Positions 28,401-35,008 of a DNA stretch of 64,000 nt are shown here, in pieces. Position numbers and translations under genes: made by a program. Below the pieces are notes generated by a model, which saw only the letters and a program-made list of their open reading frames with translations, did no database searches and was not told the DNA's origin. How positions within the stretch are numbered: the stretch's first letter is position 1; each line of letters opens with the position of its first letter. The DNA is from Pseudomonas sp. CFBP 13711. GTDB lineage: Bacteria; Pseudomonadota; Gammaproteobacteria; Pseudomonadales; Pseudomonadaceae. The DNA is taken from NCBI RefSeq assembly GCF_014842265.1, contig NZ_JACYVI010000001.1, positions 1 through 64,000 on the forward strand, given 5' to 3'.

Positions 28401-28906
28401 CCGGCATGAGCCGTTATTACTATGATCAGGTCTATTACGGCGCTCAGCGCATCATCGGAACGTTGATGCAAAAGCTTGAGATGTCGCCCGTCGTCGACGG
28501 CAAGCCCTATAAGGTTTCTCAGTCGGCGCCGGTGACACTACAGGGCTTGCATGGGATTGCGGTGCAGCACTTGATCGTGGATATCGACACCCAGACCGAG
28601 AGTGTCAATGAGCGAAGGTTGCTCAATACGTATACCTTCGTCCGTAAATACGGCGGCCAGCTGGCTGGCTTGAACCCGATGACGAAGCTGGTCTGGACGG
28701 CGATTCACGCTGGCGTTGATCTCTTCCGCGGAATCCGTGCGTATCAGGATGGCGACCGTGCGCGCGCCAGGGGCTACTTCATGAAGGCTGCATTCGGAGC
28801 GTTCAAAACGGCCAAACAGGTCCGCAAGATCCGCAAGGCCGAGAAACTGAAGCGCTTGGGCAAGGCGGCAAAACCATCGTCGGGCAGTGTGCCGCGGTTC
28901 CGATAA
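25463..28906 (+). CDS. Large toxin-like protein, DUF6543 (dermonecrotic toxin domain) type
   Basis: A 1147-residue protein from ATG 25463 (GGAG 9 bp upstream; the frame is open 48 bp further up). There is no signal peptide. The region of about residues 370-600 (VRYLGLLAFVHERRLPEWLRFAAPTDRQRYDALAEE, then EEIAAYLIERLGYTLDPSTVTIHLPDE) resembles the DUF6543 'dermonecrotic toxin' domain common in giant Pseudomonas proteins. The middle has beta-rich parts such as VYLFSPYGGVEEFATLDAME and FYVLYAPGQPNGREIFDFDTW, which recur as YVFKPDEANARLGTLVYTPGAPDGYLFR near residue 960, possibly duplicated modules. The last 60 residues are very basic (TAKQVRKIRKAEKLKRLGKAAKP). The delivery route and target are unknown. 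Unlike many relatives there is no visible leucine-rich repeat part. Confidence 0.7.
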   Translation: MSDHFFKNHPHQKAGSLLDHANNEGELSALLIAHLREAPTVRLAARQMLTQALGRVTRFPNPDAVFIHRNNPGGSDPAPLSLTETLLRAFIGDTAHLDHQQAVLSTRRDSAHAAYGLPGLDIGAIRDMLPDLLKRLPGFFKFTFDHYWAVDEQTFTRIPCEDAVRGTRGEVFETLQSWVLSHAIALTVGTRELDTQEKNRLLSVVDSPDCKGRYALSLRTSDGAVLPLIGVYVATAKDVDVMPLVSDGPDAAVYLFSPYGGVEEFATLDAMEAEFKQRLIQNDSRDLLLGYLSLEHQILLADHSAVAVHLDYSLMKEKPAARYVASLREKQLKDFDYLRAQAPLSSGDPDALLQMFDDVSRLDDLEQALNVRYLGLLAFVHERRLPEWLRFAAPTDRQRYDALAEEQSVCEARMHTQLAGIETPEVFAREEIAAYLIERLGYTLDPSTVTIHLPDEMQFADAPLKTVYTNTLLGFALDGMPDTDLNLGPSIEVDPAYSHLRLNFDFVCRLVRELNLKQRYGSEVERRYRDQSTLDAMSALRASNIALSAWAAKLQGHISDRGLALIEQVQSNLAGSPSIKVGALYLKGGNRRLEDVVVISEINGDDEFYVLYAPGQPNGREIFDFDTWRKLSLEVGSWTGNARGAQYLLDQTVVNPDQHVVPYIESIRLKPSQWSSDSVQLVAVNAASFNDALSSLSHYKVEQMLARNQIVSSGRLQHVTEQHRMAQVVLAHRVAALNKAYDEFGITPWREAARRECERLIDRHLKASGVPGRIDPDTVFFDVEDNASESEPDFGRYTTLRCLTDLFMVGYSEEEYDFDPDAAVYSSIGQDVSALSGDFVDEMIRSSNYADEYIKKLRQHTWDLTNSPPARVRALFARKTHCELRRDALIEYAAGRLDADQYNWLVRMVTGLDSSIVGNNIQAPGTLHLLIMAYKSFANIYVFKPDEANARLGTLVYTPGAPDGYLFRQEDDVVRSVSRPGMSRYYYDQVYYGAQRIIGTLMQKLEMSPVVDGKPYKVSQSAPVTLQGLHGIAVQHLIVDIDTQTESVNERRLLNTYTFVRKYGGQLAGLNPMTKLVWTAIHAGVDLFRGIRAYQDGDRARARGYFMKAAFGAFKTAKQVRKIRKAEKLKRLGKAAKPSSGSVPRFR

Positions 28907-29707
28907 TCAGTGCAGCGCGCCCATTCCGGGCAGCTGAACCAACCGTTGAGTGAGCCGCACCCGTTGGACCGGGTCCTCGCTCAACATCAACGCATGCTCC
29001 AGGTCGAAACGCTCGGCCTGCGGGCACTCCAGATGCTGGTACAGGGTGGCACGAGCGAGGTAATCGCTGGTGTTGGCCTGGCCCAGCTCCATCACACGAG
29101 TCGCGTCCTTGAGTGCGGCGAGCAAGTCGTCGTTTAGCTGATGCAGGTACCGCAGGTTTCGCGACAGCCGCTGCAGCATTGCCGCTGGCGTTGCGGTTTT
29201 CATGTGCTCGGCCTTGAGCTGCATGTCTGCACCGAACTGGCGCAGCAGCAACTCACGACAGTCTTTTGGGTAAAGCCTGCGCCCGCCACAAGGGTCCAGC
29301 GTATGGTCGGCACCGGGCACACGCAGCAGAAAGTGACCGGGGAAGTTAACACCCTCGAGCGGGATTTCCAGCCGTTTGGCTATTTCCAGCGCAATCAACG
29401 CCAGCCCCAGCGGTTGACCGCGACGACGTTCAAGCACTTTGTGAATCAGGGCAGCCTGGGGTTTGGGCTGGGCAGCATCGTCCTGCTGAAATCCCAGCGT
29501 CGCCAGTTGCCGCAGCAATGGCTGGGCAAGCTCCGCAGCCGGCAATAAAGGAAGGGCTGCGCTGACACTACGTTCCAGCGCGGTGAGCTGGTCGCGGATA
29601 ACCTGGAAATCAACCTGGCCGTCCTCCCTGGCGATCCACGCAGCGGCTTCGAACGTGGACGGCGGATTGCGTCCTAGACAGGCAATGCATTGCTGGCGCG
29701 GATTCAT
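28907..29707 (-). CDS. SirB1 family protein (transglutaminase-like with TPR-like tail)
   Basis: A 266-residue protein. The central block (LIHKVLERRRGQPLGLALIALEIAKRLEIPLEGVNFPGHFLLRV) is the SirB1/transglutaminase_9 signature, in which H of PGHFLLR and D of LDPCGG correspond to catalytic-type residues; the usual Cys is not evident (PLGLALIALEIA), so it may be non-enzymatic. The C-terminal part (about 195-260) is helical and TPR-like. Its stop codon directly abuts the stop of the convergent toxin-like gene with no base between. Confidence 0.82.
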   Translation of the reverse strand: MNPRQQCIACLGRNPPSTFEAAAWIAREDGQVDFQVIRDQLTALERSVSAALPLLPAAELAQPLLRQLATLGFQQDDAAQPKPQAALIHKVLERRRGQPLGLALIALEIAKRLEIPLEGVNFPGHFLLRVPGADHTLDPCGGRRLYPKDCRELLLRQFGADMQLKAEHMKTATPAAMLQRLSRNLRYLHQLNDDLLAALKDATRVMELGQANTSDYLARATLYQHLECPQAERFDLEHALMLSEDPVQRVRLTQRLVQLPGMGALH

Positions 29708-29902
29708 CGACCTCTCCGGCAGGATATGACGGCTAAGAAGAGTTAACGGATGGCTCTGTTTTATCCCTGGCTGCCGCCTTCGTCCAGCATTGATTCATCG
29801 GGCACGTTGAATGGCAGTCCGTCGTCCGGATCCCCACGGGTCGGCCTTCTTTTTTTCAACCAGCGCCTATACTCGCCAGTACGAAAAAGGGGAGCAGTGC
29901 CC

Positions 29903-30925
29903 ATGTTCGCTCTCATGCAAAGCTCACGCGTGCAATCACTGCACATGATGGTTGAACCCCTCACCGGCCTGAAGGCGGTGATTGCGATCCACAGCAGCCG
30001 CAAAGGCCCGGCGATGGGGGGCTGTCGCTACCTCTCCTATCCAAACGAAGAGAGCGCCATCGAGGATGCCATTCAGCTGGCAAGGAACATGAGTTACAAA
30101 GCTGTGCTTGCCGGGTTGTCACTGGGTGGGGGAACGGCGGTGATCATGCGTCCGGCCCATGTGCCTGATCGAGCTGCCTTGTTCGAGGCGTTCGGGCGGT
30201 TCGTGCAGACCCTCGACGGCCGTTACGTCACGGCCATGGACAGCGGCACTTCCAGAGAGGACATGGACTGCATTGCCCAATTCACCCCGCACGTCACCAG
30301 CACCACGGCGGTCGGCGATCCGTCTGCGCACACCGCGCTAGGGTTGTACGCCGGGATTCGGACCACGGCCATGGCAAGACTGGGCAGCGACAATCTGGAA
30401 GGTTTGCGCGTGGCGATTCAGGGATTGGGGCATGTGGGTTACGCGCTCGCCGAGCAACTGCATGCCGCGGGCGCTGAGTTGTTGGTAGCTGATCTGGACA
30501 GCGGCAAGGTGCAGCTCGCCATGGAGCAATTGGGCGCCAAGCCGATTGCCAGCGAAGCACTCCTCAGTACGCCTTGCGACATTCTTGCGCCGTGCGGGCT
30601 GGGCGGCGTACTCAACAGCCACAGTGTGACCAAGTTGCGTTGCGCTGCAGTGGCGGGCGGCGCCAATAACCAGCTGAGCTGCGCCGCCATTGCCGACCAA
30701 CTGGAAGCCCGCGGCATTCTGTATGCCCCGGATTACGTGATCAATTCCGGCGGTTTGATCTATGTCGCGCTGCATCATCAGGGGCAAAGCCCGGGGACCA
30801 TCACTGCGCATCTGTCCCAGATAGGCACGCGGCTGACCGAAGTGTTCGCCCATGCGCAAGCTGAAAAGCGCTCACCCGCGCGCGTCGCAGATGAGCTGGC
30901 AGAGCGGCTGCTGGACATGGACTGA
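29903..30925 (+). CDS. Leucine dehydrogenase-like Glu/Leu/Phe/Val dehydrogenase with substituted catalytic lysine
   Basis: From ATG 29903 (AAGGGGAG upstream) a 340-residue amino acid dehydrogenase: GPAMGGCRYL (about 35-44), MSYKAVLAGL with the substrate lysine K66, SGTSREDMDCIAQ, and the NAD-binding IQGLGHVGYALAEQL, then PDYVINSGGLIYV. The family's catalytic lysine lies 12 residues after the substrate lysine in GGGK; here the sequence is GGGTAVI (T78, codon ACG at 30134-30136), one base from AAG. The rest of the active site is intact. Either activity is lost or altered, or this base deserves a check. It would normally deaminate branched amino acids to keto acids. Confidence 0.85.
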   Translation: MFALMQSSRVQSLHMMVEPLTGLKAVIAIHSSRKGPAMGGCRYLSYPNEESAIEDAIQLARNMSYKAVLAGLSLGGGTAVIMRPAHVPDRAALFEAFGRFVQTLDGRYVTAMDSGTSREDMDCIAQFTPHVTSTTAVGDPSAHTALGLYAGIRTTAMARLGSDNLEGLRVAIQGLGHVGYALAEQLHAAGAELLVADLDSGKVQLAMEQLGAKPIASEALLSTPCDILAPCGLGGVLNSHSVTKLRCAAVAGGANNQLSCAAIADQLEARGILYAPDYVINSGGLIYVALHHQGQSPGTITAHLSQIGTRLTEVFAHAQAEKRSPARVADELAERLLDMD

Positions 30926-30981
30926 ATCGCTTTCGTGTCAAACCTGCATTCAACTTTCTGAAGCGGAAGCCGTTGGCATGA

Positions 30982-31248
30982 TTACTCTTCCGGCTCCGCC
31001 GCGGGTGCCAACTCGTTGAGGGCCAGGGCATTGCTCTTGAACGCGGCAGCGAAGACGGCGCGGTTTTTTGCCATGAAAATACTGGCGTCTTCGGCGTGTT
31101 TTTCGGAGAGGCCGGCGACGTTCTTCATCAGCACATCGGTGAGCAGTTCGGCCAGTTCCAGCATCTGATCATGGGCATCGGCGAGTTTGCGGTCCACGAA
31201 CGTAGTCTCCAAATCACGGGTACTGCGGTAAAGGGTTTCAACAGCCAT
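30982..31248 (-). CDS. yebG: YebG family SOS-induced protein
   Basis: From ATG 31248 (GAGG 7 bp upstream) an 88-residue protein: MAVETLYRSTRDLETTFVDRKLADAHDQMLELAELLTDVL, which follows E. coli YebG (ADAYDKMLDTADLL), and FMAKNRAVFAAAFK in place of the E. coli C-terminal helix. YebG is a DNA-damage-inducible protein of unclear biochemical role. The LexA box at 31349 supports the identification. The in-frame ATG 31266 adds MTTRPT and is less likely. Confidence 0.85.
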   Translation of the reverse strand: MAVETLYRSTRDLETTFVDRKLADAHDQMLELAELLTDVLMKNVAGLSEKHAEDASIFMAKNRAVFAAAFKSNALALNELAPAAEPEE

Positions 31249-31669
31249 TGTTGGCCTCGTCGTCATTTCCAGAGTTGTAAGGGATCAGCCCGGGCGCTCA
31301 ACGCTTCGGCCGACGGATGATGCAAAGACAGCGTACTCCGTCTTTTTACTGTTTATTTATACAGTACGCAGCATAGGTGAATCGCCGCAGCTTGGGTAGG
31401 GGGTGCGCGCTCACTTTTTTCGCCATGCGCGGCCTTGCGACATCTGGTCACGTTCTCAACCTTAGCCGATGGCCCTATTAATGCTTGCCCTTGGACATCC
31501 CGCGCACGAGCAAACCGTCATGCGCGCGCAGCATTATCCGGTCCGGGTCACTCAAGGAAGTACATCGTGAACATCAATGCGGCTTTAGCCCTGCGTCGAC
31601 AGATCCACCGCTGCGCTGAATCGCAGCGCTCGTTATGAACAGTTTTGGTTGGGTCAGGGGAGGTGAGGG
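31249..31669. other. Divergent intergenic region yebG-psiE
   Basis: 421 bp holding the LexA-controlled yebG promoter on one side and the psiE promoter on the other. A 23-codon frame from GTG 31567 to stop 31636-31638 with AAGGA 8 bp upstream may be a leader peptide before psiE; a stem (CTGCG, GAAT, CGCAG) lies inside it. No other feature is seen. Confidence 0.4.
31349..31364. promoter_or_regulatory. LexA box (SOS operator)
   Basis: CTGTTTATTTATACAG, matching CTG-N10-CAG with an AT-rich core as in the proteobacterial LexA consensus. It lies 101 bp upstream of yebG, and on the minus strand the core reads TATAAA, so it overlaps a -10-like element. Confidence 0.85.
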
Positions 31670-32116
31670 ATGGGTGGTGTGAAATGGGCAGATCGGATGC
31701 GGGCCAAGCTGCATGGCGGCGCCAACAGCCTGGGTAATTTGGCCGTTGAAGCGTTTCACTATCTGGCGCTGTTCGGCATTGGCGCAGTGACCGCTTACGC
31801 CGCGATTAAAGCCTTCATCGGCATGCTCGGGCAGGAGTTCATCGCCGTAGATGATATTTTGCTGTTGTTCATCTACCTCGAATTGGGCGCGATGGTCGGG
31901 ATTTATTTCAAGACCAACCACATGCCCCTGCGGTTCTTGCTGTACATCGGGGTGACCGCTTTGATTCGCTTGTTGATCAGCGACGTGTCACATCACAAAG
32001 CGCCTGATCTGGGGATTATCTACGTCTGTGGCGGCGTGCTGTTGCTGGCGTTCTCGATTCTGGTCGTCAGGTATTCCTCGTCGAGGTATCCGTCGGTGCA
32101 GGAGAAAGTGGAGTAG
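31670..32116 (+). CDS. psiE: PsiE family membrane protein
   Basis: A 148-residue inner membrane protein with four hydrophobic segments (YLALFGIGAVTAYAAIKAFIG, LLLFIYLELGAMVGIYF, FLLYIGVTALIRLLI, VCGGVLLLAFSILVVRYSS). The central YLELGAMVGIYFKTNHMPLRFLLYIGVTALIRLLI is the PsiE signature (phosphate-starvation-inducible E). Its function is not known. GGGGAGG precedes the ATG. No Pho box is evident. Confidence 0.88.
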   Translation: MGGVKWADRMRAKLHGGANSLGNLAVEAFHYLALFGIGAVTAYAAIKAFIGMLGQEFIAVDDILLLFIYLELGAMVGIYFKTNHMPLRFLLYIGVTALIRLLISDVSHHKAPDLGIIYVCGGVLLLAFSILVVRYSSSRYPSVQEKVE

Positions 32117-32306
32117 GGATGGGTGAGTCCTTATTGTTTAGGACTCATCTATCGATTGCCTGGCATAGGTCTTGGCTTTTGGTATGTATGCGTTTAGCGG
32201 CCAACGCCGAGGACTGGGGACAGGGGCGTGGCGACGGCGTTTCCCATCCATACGCATTACCAGACGGGCTGGGATTACTTCCTGGCCTTTTTCATGATTT
32301 CTTCAA

Positions 32307-32588
32307 TCATCTTGAGCGTATCCGAGCCGCGACCTTCGATAAGTTCGACTTAAAATTGCTGTAAGCTTCAGAAAGATCGCGATATTTTCGGAGGTTTGAT
32401 TCATCCATAATTCGATGGCCTGGTATGTCTCGTGCTTCGACTTGGCTAGTGATCTCACCTCGTTCGGCGGCCGATATTAAATGCTCCATGTGTTGGTACA
32501 AAGCGAGTGCTGCAGTTTCTTTTGCTTTATGCAGTTCCAGTTGGTTTCGCAACTCGATAGCGGCTTTTCTTAACGCTTGAATATCCAT
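32307..32588 (-). pseudogene. Small gene with probable C-terminal frameshift
   Basis: A 93-residue frame starts MDIQALRKAAIELRNQLELHK with GGGAGCGAG before the ATG, and ends abruptly ..SNLSKVAARIRSR. Directly downstream another frame on the same strand reads VELIEGRGSDTLKMIEEIMKKARK then a stop at about 32270. One extra base in the short A-run near 32350 would join them as ..AYSNFKVELIEGRGSD... The joined protein (about 108 aa, helical, charged) looks more natural than the present end. The family is unknown; composition is more AT-rich than the neighbours. Confidence 0.5.
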
Positions 32589-32803
32589 ACTCGCTCCCGA
32601 TTACCCATTTCGCCAGTGCTTTGCTGCAGGCTACTTTAGCTGATCAGGCACAACCTAATGCTCCCTCCCTCTTGTTCTCGTGGTATCGCCCAAATGCTGC
32701 GTTTGATGCGGTCTTGTTTACGAAAAATCCAGCGCGTCCTGATGAGCACCGCTTGCGATTACCAAACAGTTCTGCGGTGACCTATCCACTAGCAGACCCA
32801 TAA
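32588..32803 (+). pseudogene. Possible orphan C-terminal fragment
   Basis: An open frame on the plus strand begins before 32600 without a usable start and ends at TAA 32801-32803, directly before a terminator. Its end reads SLLFSWYRPNAAFDAVLFTKNPARPDEHRLRLPNSSAVTYPLADP (about 45 residues) and reads like protein. The upstream part overlaps the start of the minus-strand small gene. It may be the tail of a deleted gene; I do not recognise it. Confidence 0.3.
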
Positions 32804-32832
32804 AAAATGCCCCGTCTCAGCGGGGCATTTTT
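32804..32832. terminator. Bidirectional rho-independent terminator
   Basis: AAAAATGCCCCG, TCT loop, CAGCGGGGCATTTTT; A and T runs on both flanks. It ends the minus-strand lipoprotein gene and would end any plus-strand transcript. Confidence 0.85.
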
Positions 32833-32847
32833 GCGTGCGGCAGTTCG

Positions 32848-33192
32848 TTAATTCACCCACACCCCAACATGGTAATGCCAGCCATCGCCTCGGCTTTCCC
32901 AGTACGGATGTTGATAGCGATAGCCCGGCCGTACCGCTTCCCAGTGGCCGTGCTCGGCGACGTAGCGGTTGCCGTTCCAGCGCCAGTAGCCGCGGGACCA
33001 GATGTAGCCCGGGCGCGGGGCCGGTTCTTCTTCGATGACGCGCACGGGCGGCGCTTGCGGGGCGACGACTTCGACATACTCGGCGCGGGGTGCGGGTCGG
33101 TCGACCACTCGACGTTCGTGTACCACTCTTTCTTCCACGCACCCGGTCGCCAGGGCCAGCGCGCCAATCAGCGCTATGTATCGTAGAGACAT
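32848..33192 (-). CDS. YXWGXW-repeat-type lipoprotein
   Basis: A 114-residue precursor. The signal ends in a lipobox (IGALALATGC, C18). The mature part has a charged spacer (VVHERRVVDRPAPRAEY, PRPGYI) and aromatic repeats with W spaced as in the YXWGXW family (YIWSRGYWRWNGNRY, HGHWEAVRPGYRYQHPYWES, WHYHVGVWV). Likely outer-membrane or periplasmic; the function of this family is unknown. The divergent side is a 230-bp gap before the DUF3509 gene. Confidence 0.85.
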   Translation of the reverse strand: MSLRYIALIGALALATGCVEERVVHERRVVDRPAPRAEYVEVVAPQAPPVRVIEEEPAPRPGYIWSRGYWRWNGNRYVAEHGHWEAVRPGYRYQHPYWESRGDGWHYHVGVWVN

Positions 33193-33426
33193 ATCGTCAC
33201 CTCAGACTTGTCCAGACTCTGCTGCTCGCCGTTCAGTTGTGTAACGGGGCAGCCGGCTTGCTACAGGTTTGTTGTAACAGGTGCTTTCTGTCTGGGGGCT
33301 GAATCGGCGGGACTTAGAGGGGAATCGGCGATCATTGGCGGGGGCAGGGCGCATCAACAATGATGCCCAGAAGAGGCTGCGCTGGAGAGGTGACAGAGAT
33401 CACCTCACTCCATGCGCATCGAACAA

Positions 33427-33756
33427 TCAGATGCCGGCAGTCAGCTGCGGACGGCTAAGGAAGCTGGTTCGGGTGGGCGGCGGCGAGAGTTGCTTGAGGT
33501 CGCCGTCGGTCATGGCTGCCAGGATCTTGATGGCGCTGTGACCCTGTTCGATGGCGATACCGAACTGGATGCTCTCGATCAAACGACGCAGGCGCTTGGG
33601 CGAGTTGCGTTGCTCCGCGCTGAGCAGGCGTTTGGCGACCACACCTGACTCATTCGACAACGTCAGCATGATGGTCCCGTCGAGACCCTGAATACTCAGG
33701 TTGACCCGGTAGTCGGGGTGGAAGGCGTCAGTGATCAGTTGAAAAGGGTTATCCAT
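33427..33756 (-). CDS. DUF3509 family protein
   Basis: A 109-residue soluble protein: MDNPFQLITDAFHPDYRVNLSIQGLDGTIMLTLSNESG, then SAEQRNSPKRLRRLIESIQFGIAIEQG. This matches the Pseudomonas-restricted DUF3509 family. The N-terminal part is beta-rich, the C-terminal part helical. Function unknown. It appears monocistronic. Confidence 0.85.
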   Translation of the reverse strand: MDNPFQLITDAFHPDYRVNLSIQGLDGTIMLTLSNESGVVAKRLLSAEQRNSPKRLRRLIESIQFGIAIEQGHSAIKILAAMTDGDLKQLSPPPTRTSFLSRPQLTAGI

Positions 33757-34233
33757 GGCCTGTTACCTGTTAACGATCTGCATAAGTTGACTGGGGGTGA
33801 ATCCTTTTAGTTCTCGAAGCCGATCAACGGTTAATGATTCCTGCCTTGGCCGCTCTCGCTGAAGTCGCGGTGATATCCATCAGTGGTCCGTTGAAACGTC
33901 GTCTCATTGAGCGAGTCACTGCGCGCGGAGCTATTGAGCATGCGGCGTGCAGGTGAGGTGTAAGCTCGACGATACAAAGCTTGCAGGGTTTGGGCCACAA
34001 GGGACGAAAGGTTTAAATGCGCCTAACAGGTGGACCGCGGGCCGCTGAATCGAGAAGCAGGTCATGGTTTATGCGTCCATTTTGTACTGGCTAACTGCTT
34101 GGATAATTCCCACTCGGCACCATTTGCGCGCCTCATGCGTTCTTTGTGTGCGAAAGGTTGGCCAGTGAAGTCGCCGCGTGTTTAGCGCAGCTCACAAGGC
34201 GAACGTTCGGCGCTTAACGAACGCGCAAAAAGA
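33757..34233. other. Gene-free region upstream of the DUF3509 gene
   Basis: About 480 bp with no open frame of 60 codons on either strand, unusual in this GC-rich genome where shadow frames are nearly everywhere. It has AT-rich spots (GGTTAATGATTC, GGTTTAAATGCGC). It holds the DUF3509 promoter and could carry a small RNA, but I see no terminator other than the one belonging to the HPF-like gene. Confidence 0.45.
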
Positions 34234-34262
34234 AGGGGCGGGCCCTTTCCAGGCCCGCCCCT
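34227..34262 (-). terminator. Rho-independent terminator of the HPF-like gene
   Basis: On the minus strand GGGGCGGGCC, short loop, GGCCCGCCCC is followed by TTCTTTTT; perfectly paired GC-rich stem. Confidence 0.88.
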
Positions 34263-34295
34263 CATTCAGCAGTTCAGTGTCTCAAGGCTGCTGCA

Positions 34296-34718
34296 TCAGC
34301 CGTGCAATGCTTCATCCTTCTCGAGAAATTCTTCTTCGAGCAACGCGTCAGCACTGACCGGCTCGTCATCCAGATCGCTTTCAATCACCGGCGCCGCGCC
34401 GCGTTTGTTGCCGCGCAGTTTTCCGAAAAGATGTTCCAGGGCGTGGTCCAGTTTGACCGCTGCGCCATCCACGGCCTGATCAATCGAATCGGCCTTGTGG
34501 GTAACGGAAATGGGTTGGTGTCCTTTTGGCCGGGCTTCCATCTGGCAACGGATGTCGTGGGGGCCGGGCTTATCGCCGTTTTCGTCGTTGATGTGGACCT
34601 CAACGCGGGTCAGATCCTCTTCGTATCGTTCGAGCGTAGTTTCAACCGTGGTTCGTACCCACTCCTCCAGACGGACGCTGTTTTCGATGTGGTTATCGCT
34701 GTTGACCTGGATTTGCAT
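34296..34718 (-). CDS. HPF/RaiA family ribosome-associated protein
   Basis: A 140-residue protein with the sigma-54-modulation/HPF fold: MQIQVNSDNHIENSVRLEEWVRTTVETTLERYEEDLTRVEVHINDENG, then DIRCQMEARPKGHQPISVTHKADSIDQAVDGAAVKLDHALEHLFGKLR. An acidic tail (VIESDLDDEPVSADALLEEEFLEKDEALHG) is longer than in E. coli HPF. Such proteins bind the 30S decoding centre and hibernate ribosomes. The gene is not next to rpoN, so it is a paralogue rather than the canonical hpf. AAGGGAAG precedes the ATG. Confidence 0.83.
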   Translation of the reverse strand: MQIQVNSDNHIENSVRLEEWVRTTVETTLERYEEDLTRVEVHINDENGDKPGPHDIRCQMEARPKGHQPISVTHKADSIDQAVDGAAVKLDHALEHLFGKLRGNKRGAAPVIESDLDDEPVSADALLEEEFLEKDEALHG

Positions 34719-34953
34719 AGTTCTTCCCTTACTTTGGCTTGCTCGGGAGAGTCTGGACGAGGTGTTTTTCGTCTGCCCTCATTCACAGTGTTGGCGCCGA
34801 TCCACGAACAATTCAACCCCTTGGAACCGAGAATATATTTCGCGGACGCGGGAACTCGACCGGCAAGTCCATTTTTACTGGGCTGCGCCTTTTCAGGGTC
34901 TGGTTTCAGGCGCTGCAGATTTGTTGCGAGATTCGTCGGACATCTTTTGCGCA

Positions 34954-34973
34954 TGAGAATATTTATCATTAAT
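34954..34973. promoter_or_regulatory. Fur box before the fecI-like gene
   Basis: TGAGAATATTTATCATTAAT resembles the 19-bp Fur consensus (GATAATGATAATCATTATC), with AATATT/TATCATTA units in register. It lies about 36 bp before the sigma factor start, where iron-loaded Fur would block transcription. Confidence 0.65.
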
Positions 34974-35008
34974 ATCGCGCCTCGCATCCTCTCACCCAGT
35001 GCCTGACC

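Noticed and set aside
34702..34990. Search for a second promoter motif between the HPF-like and fecI-like genes
   Set aside because: Apart from the Fur box no element stands out; TTGGAACC near 34822 has no matching -10.
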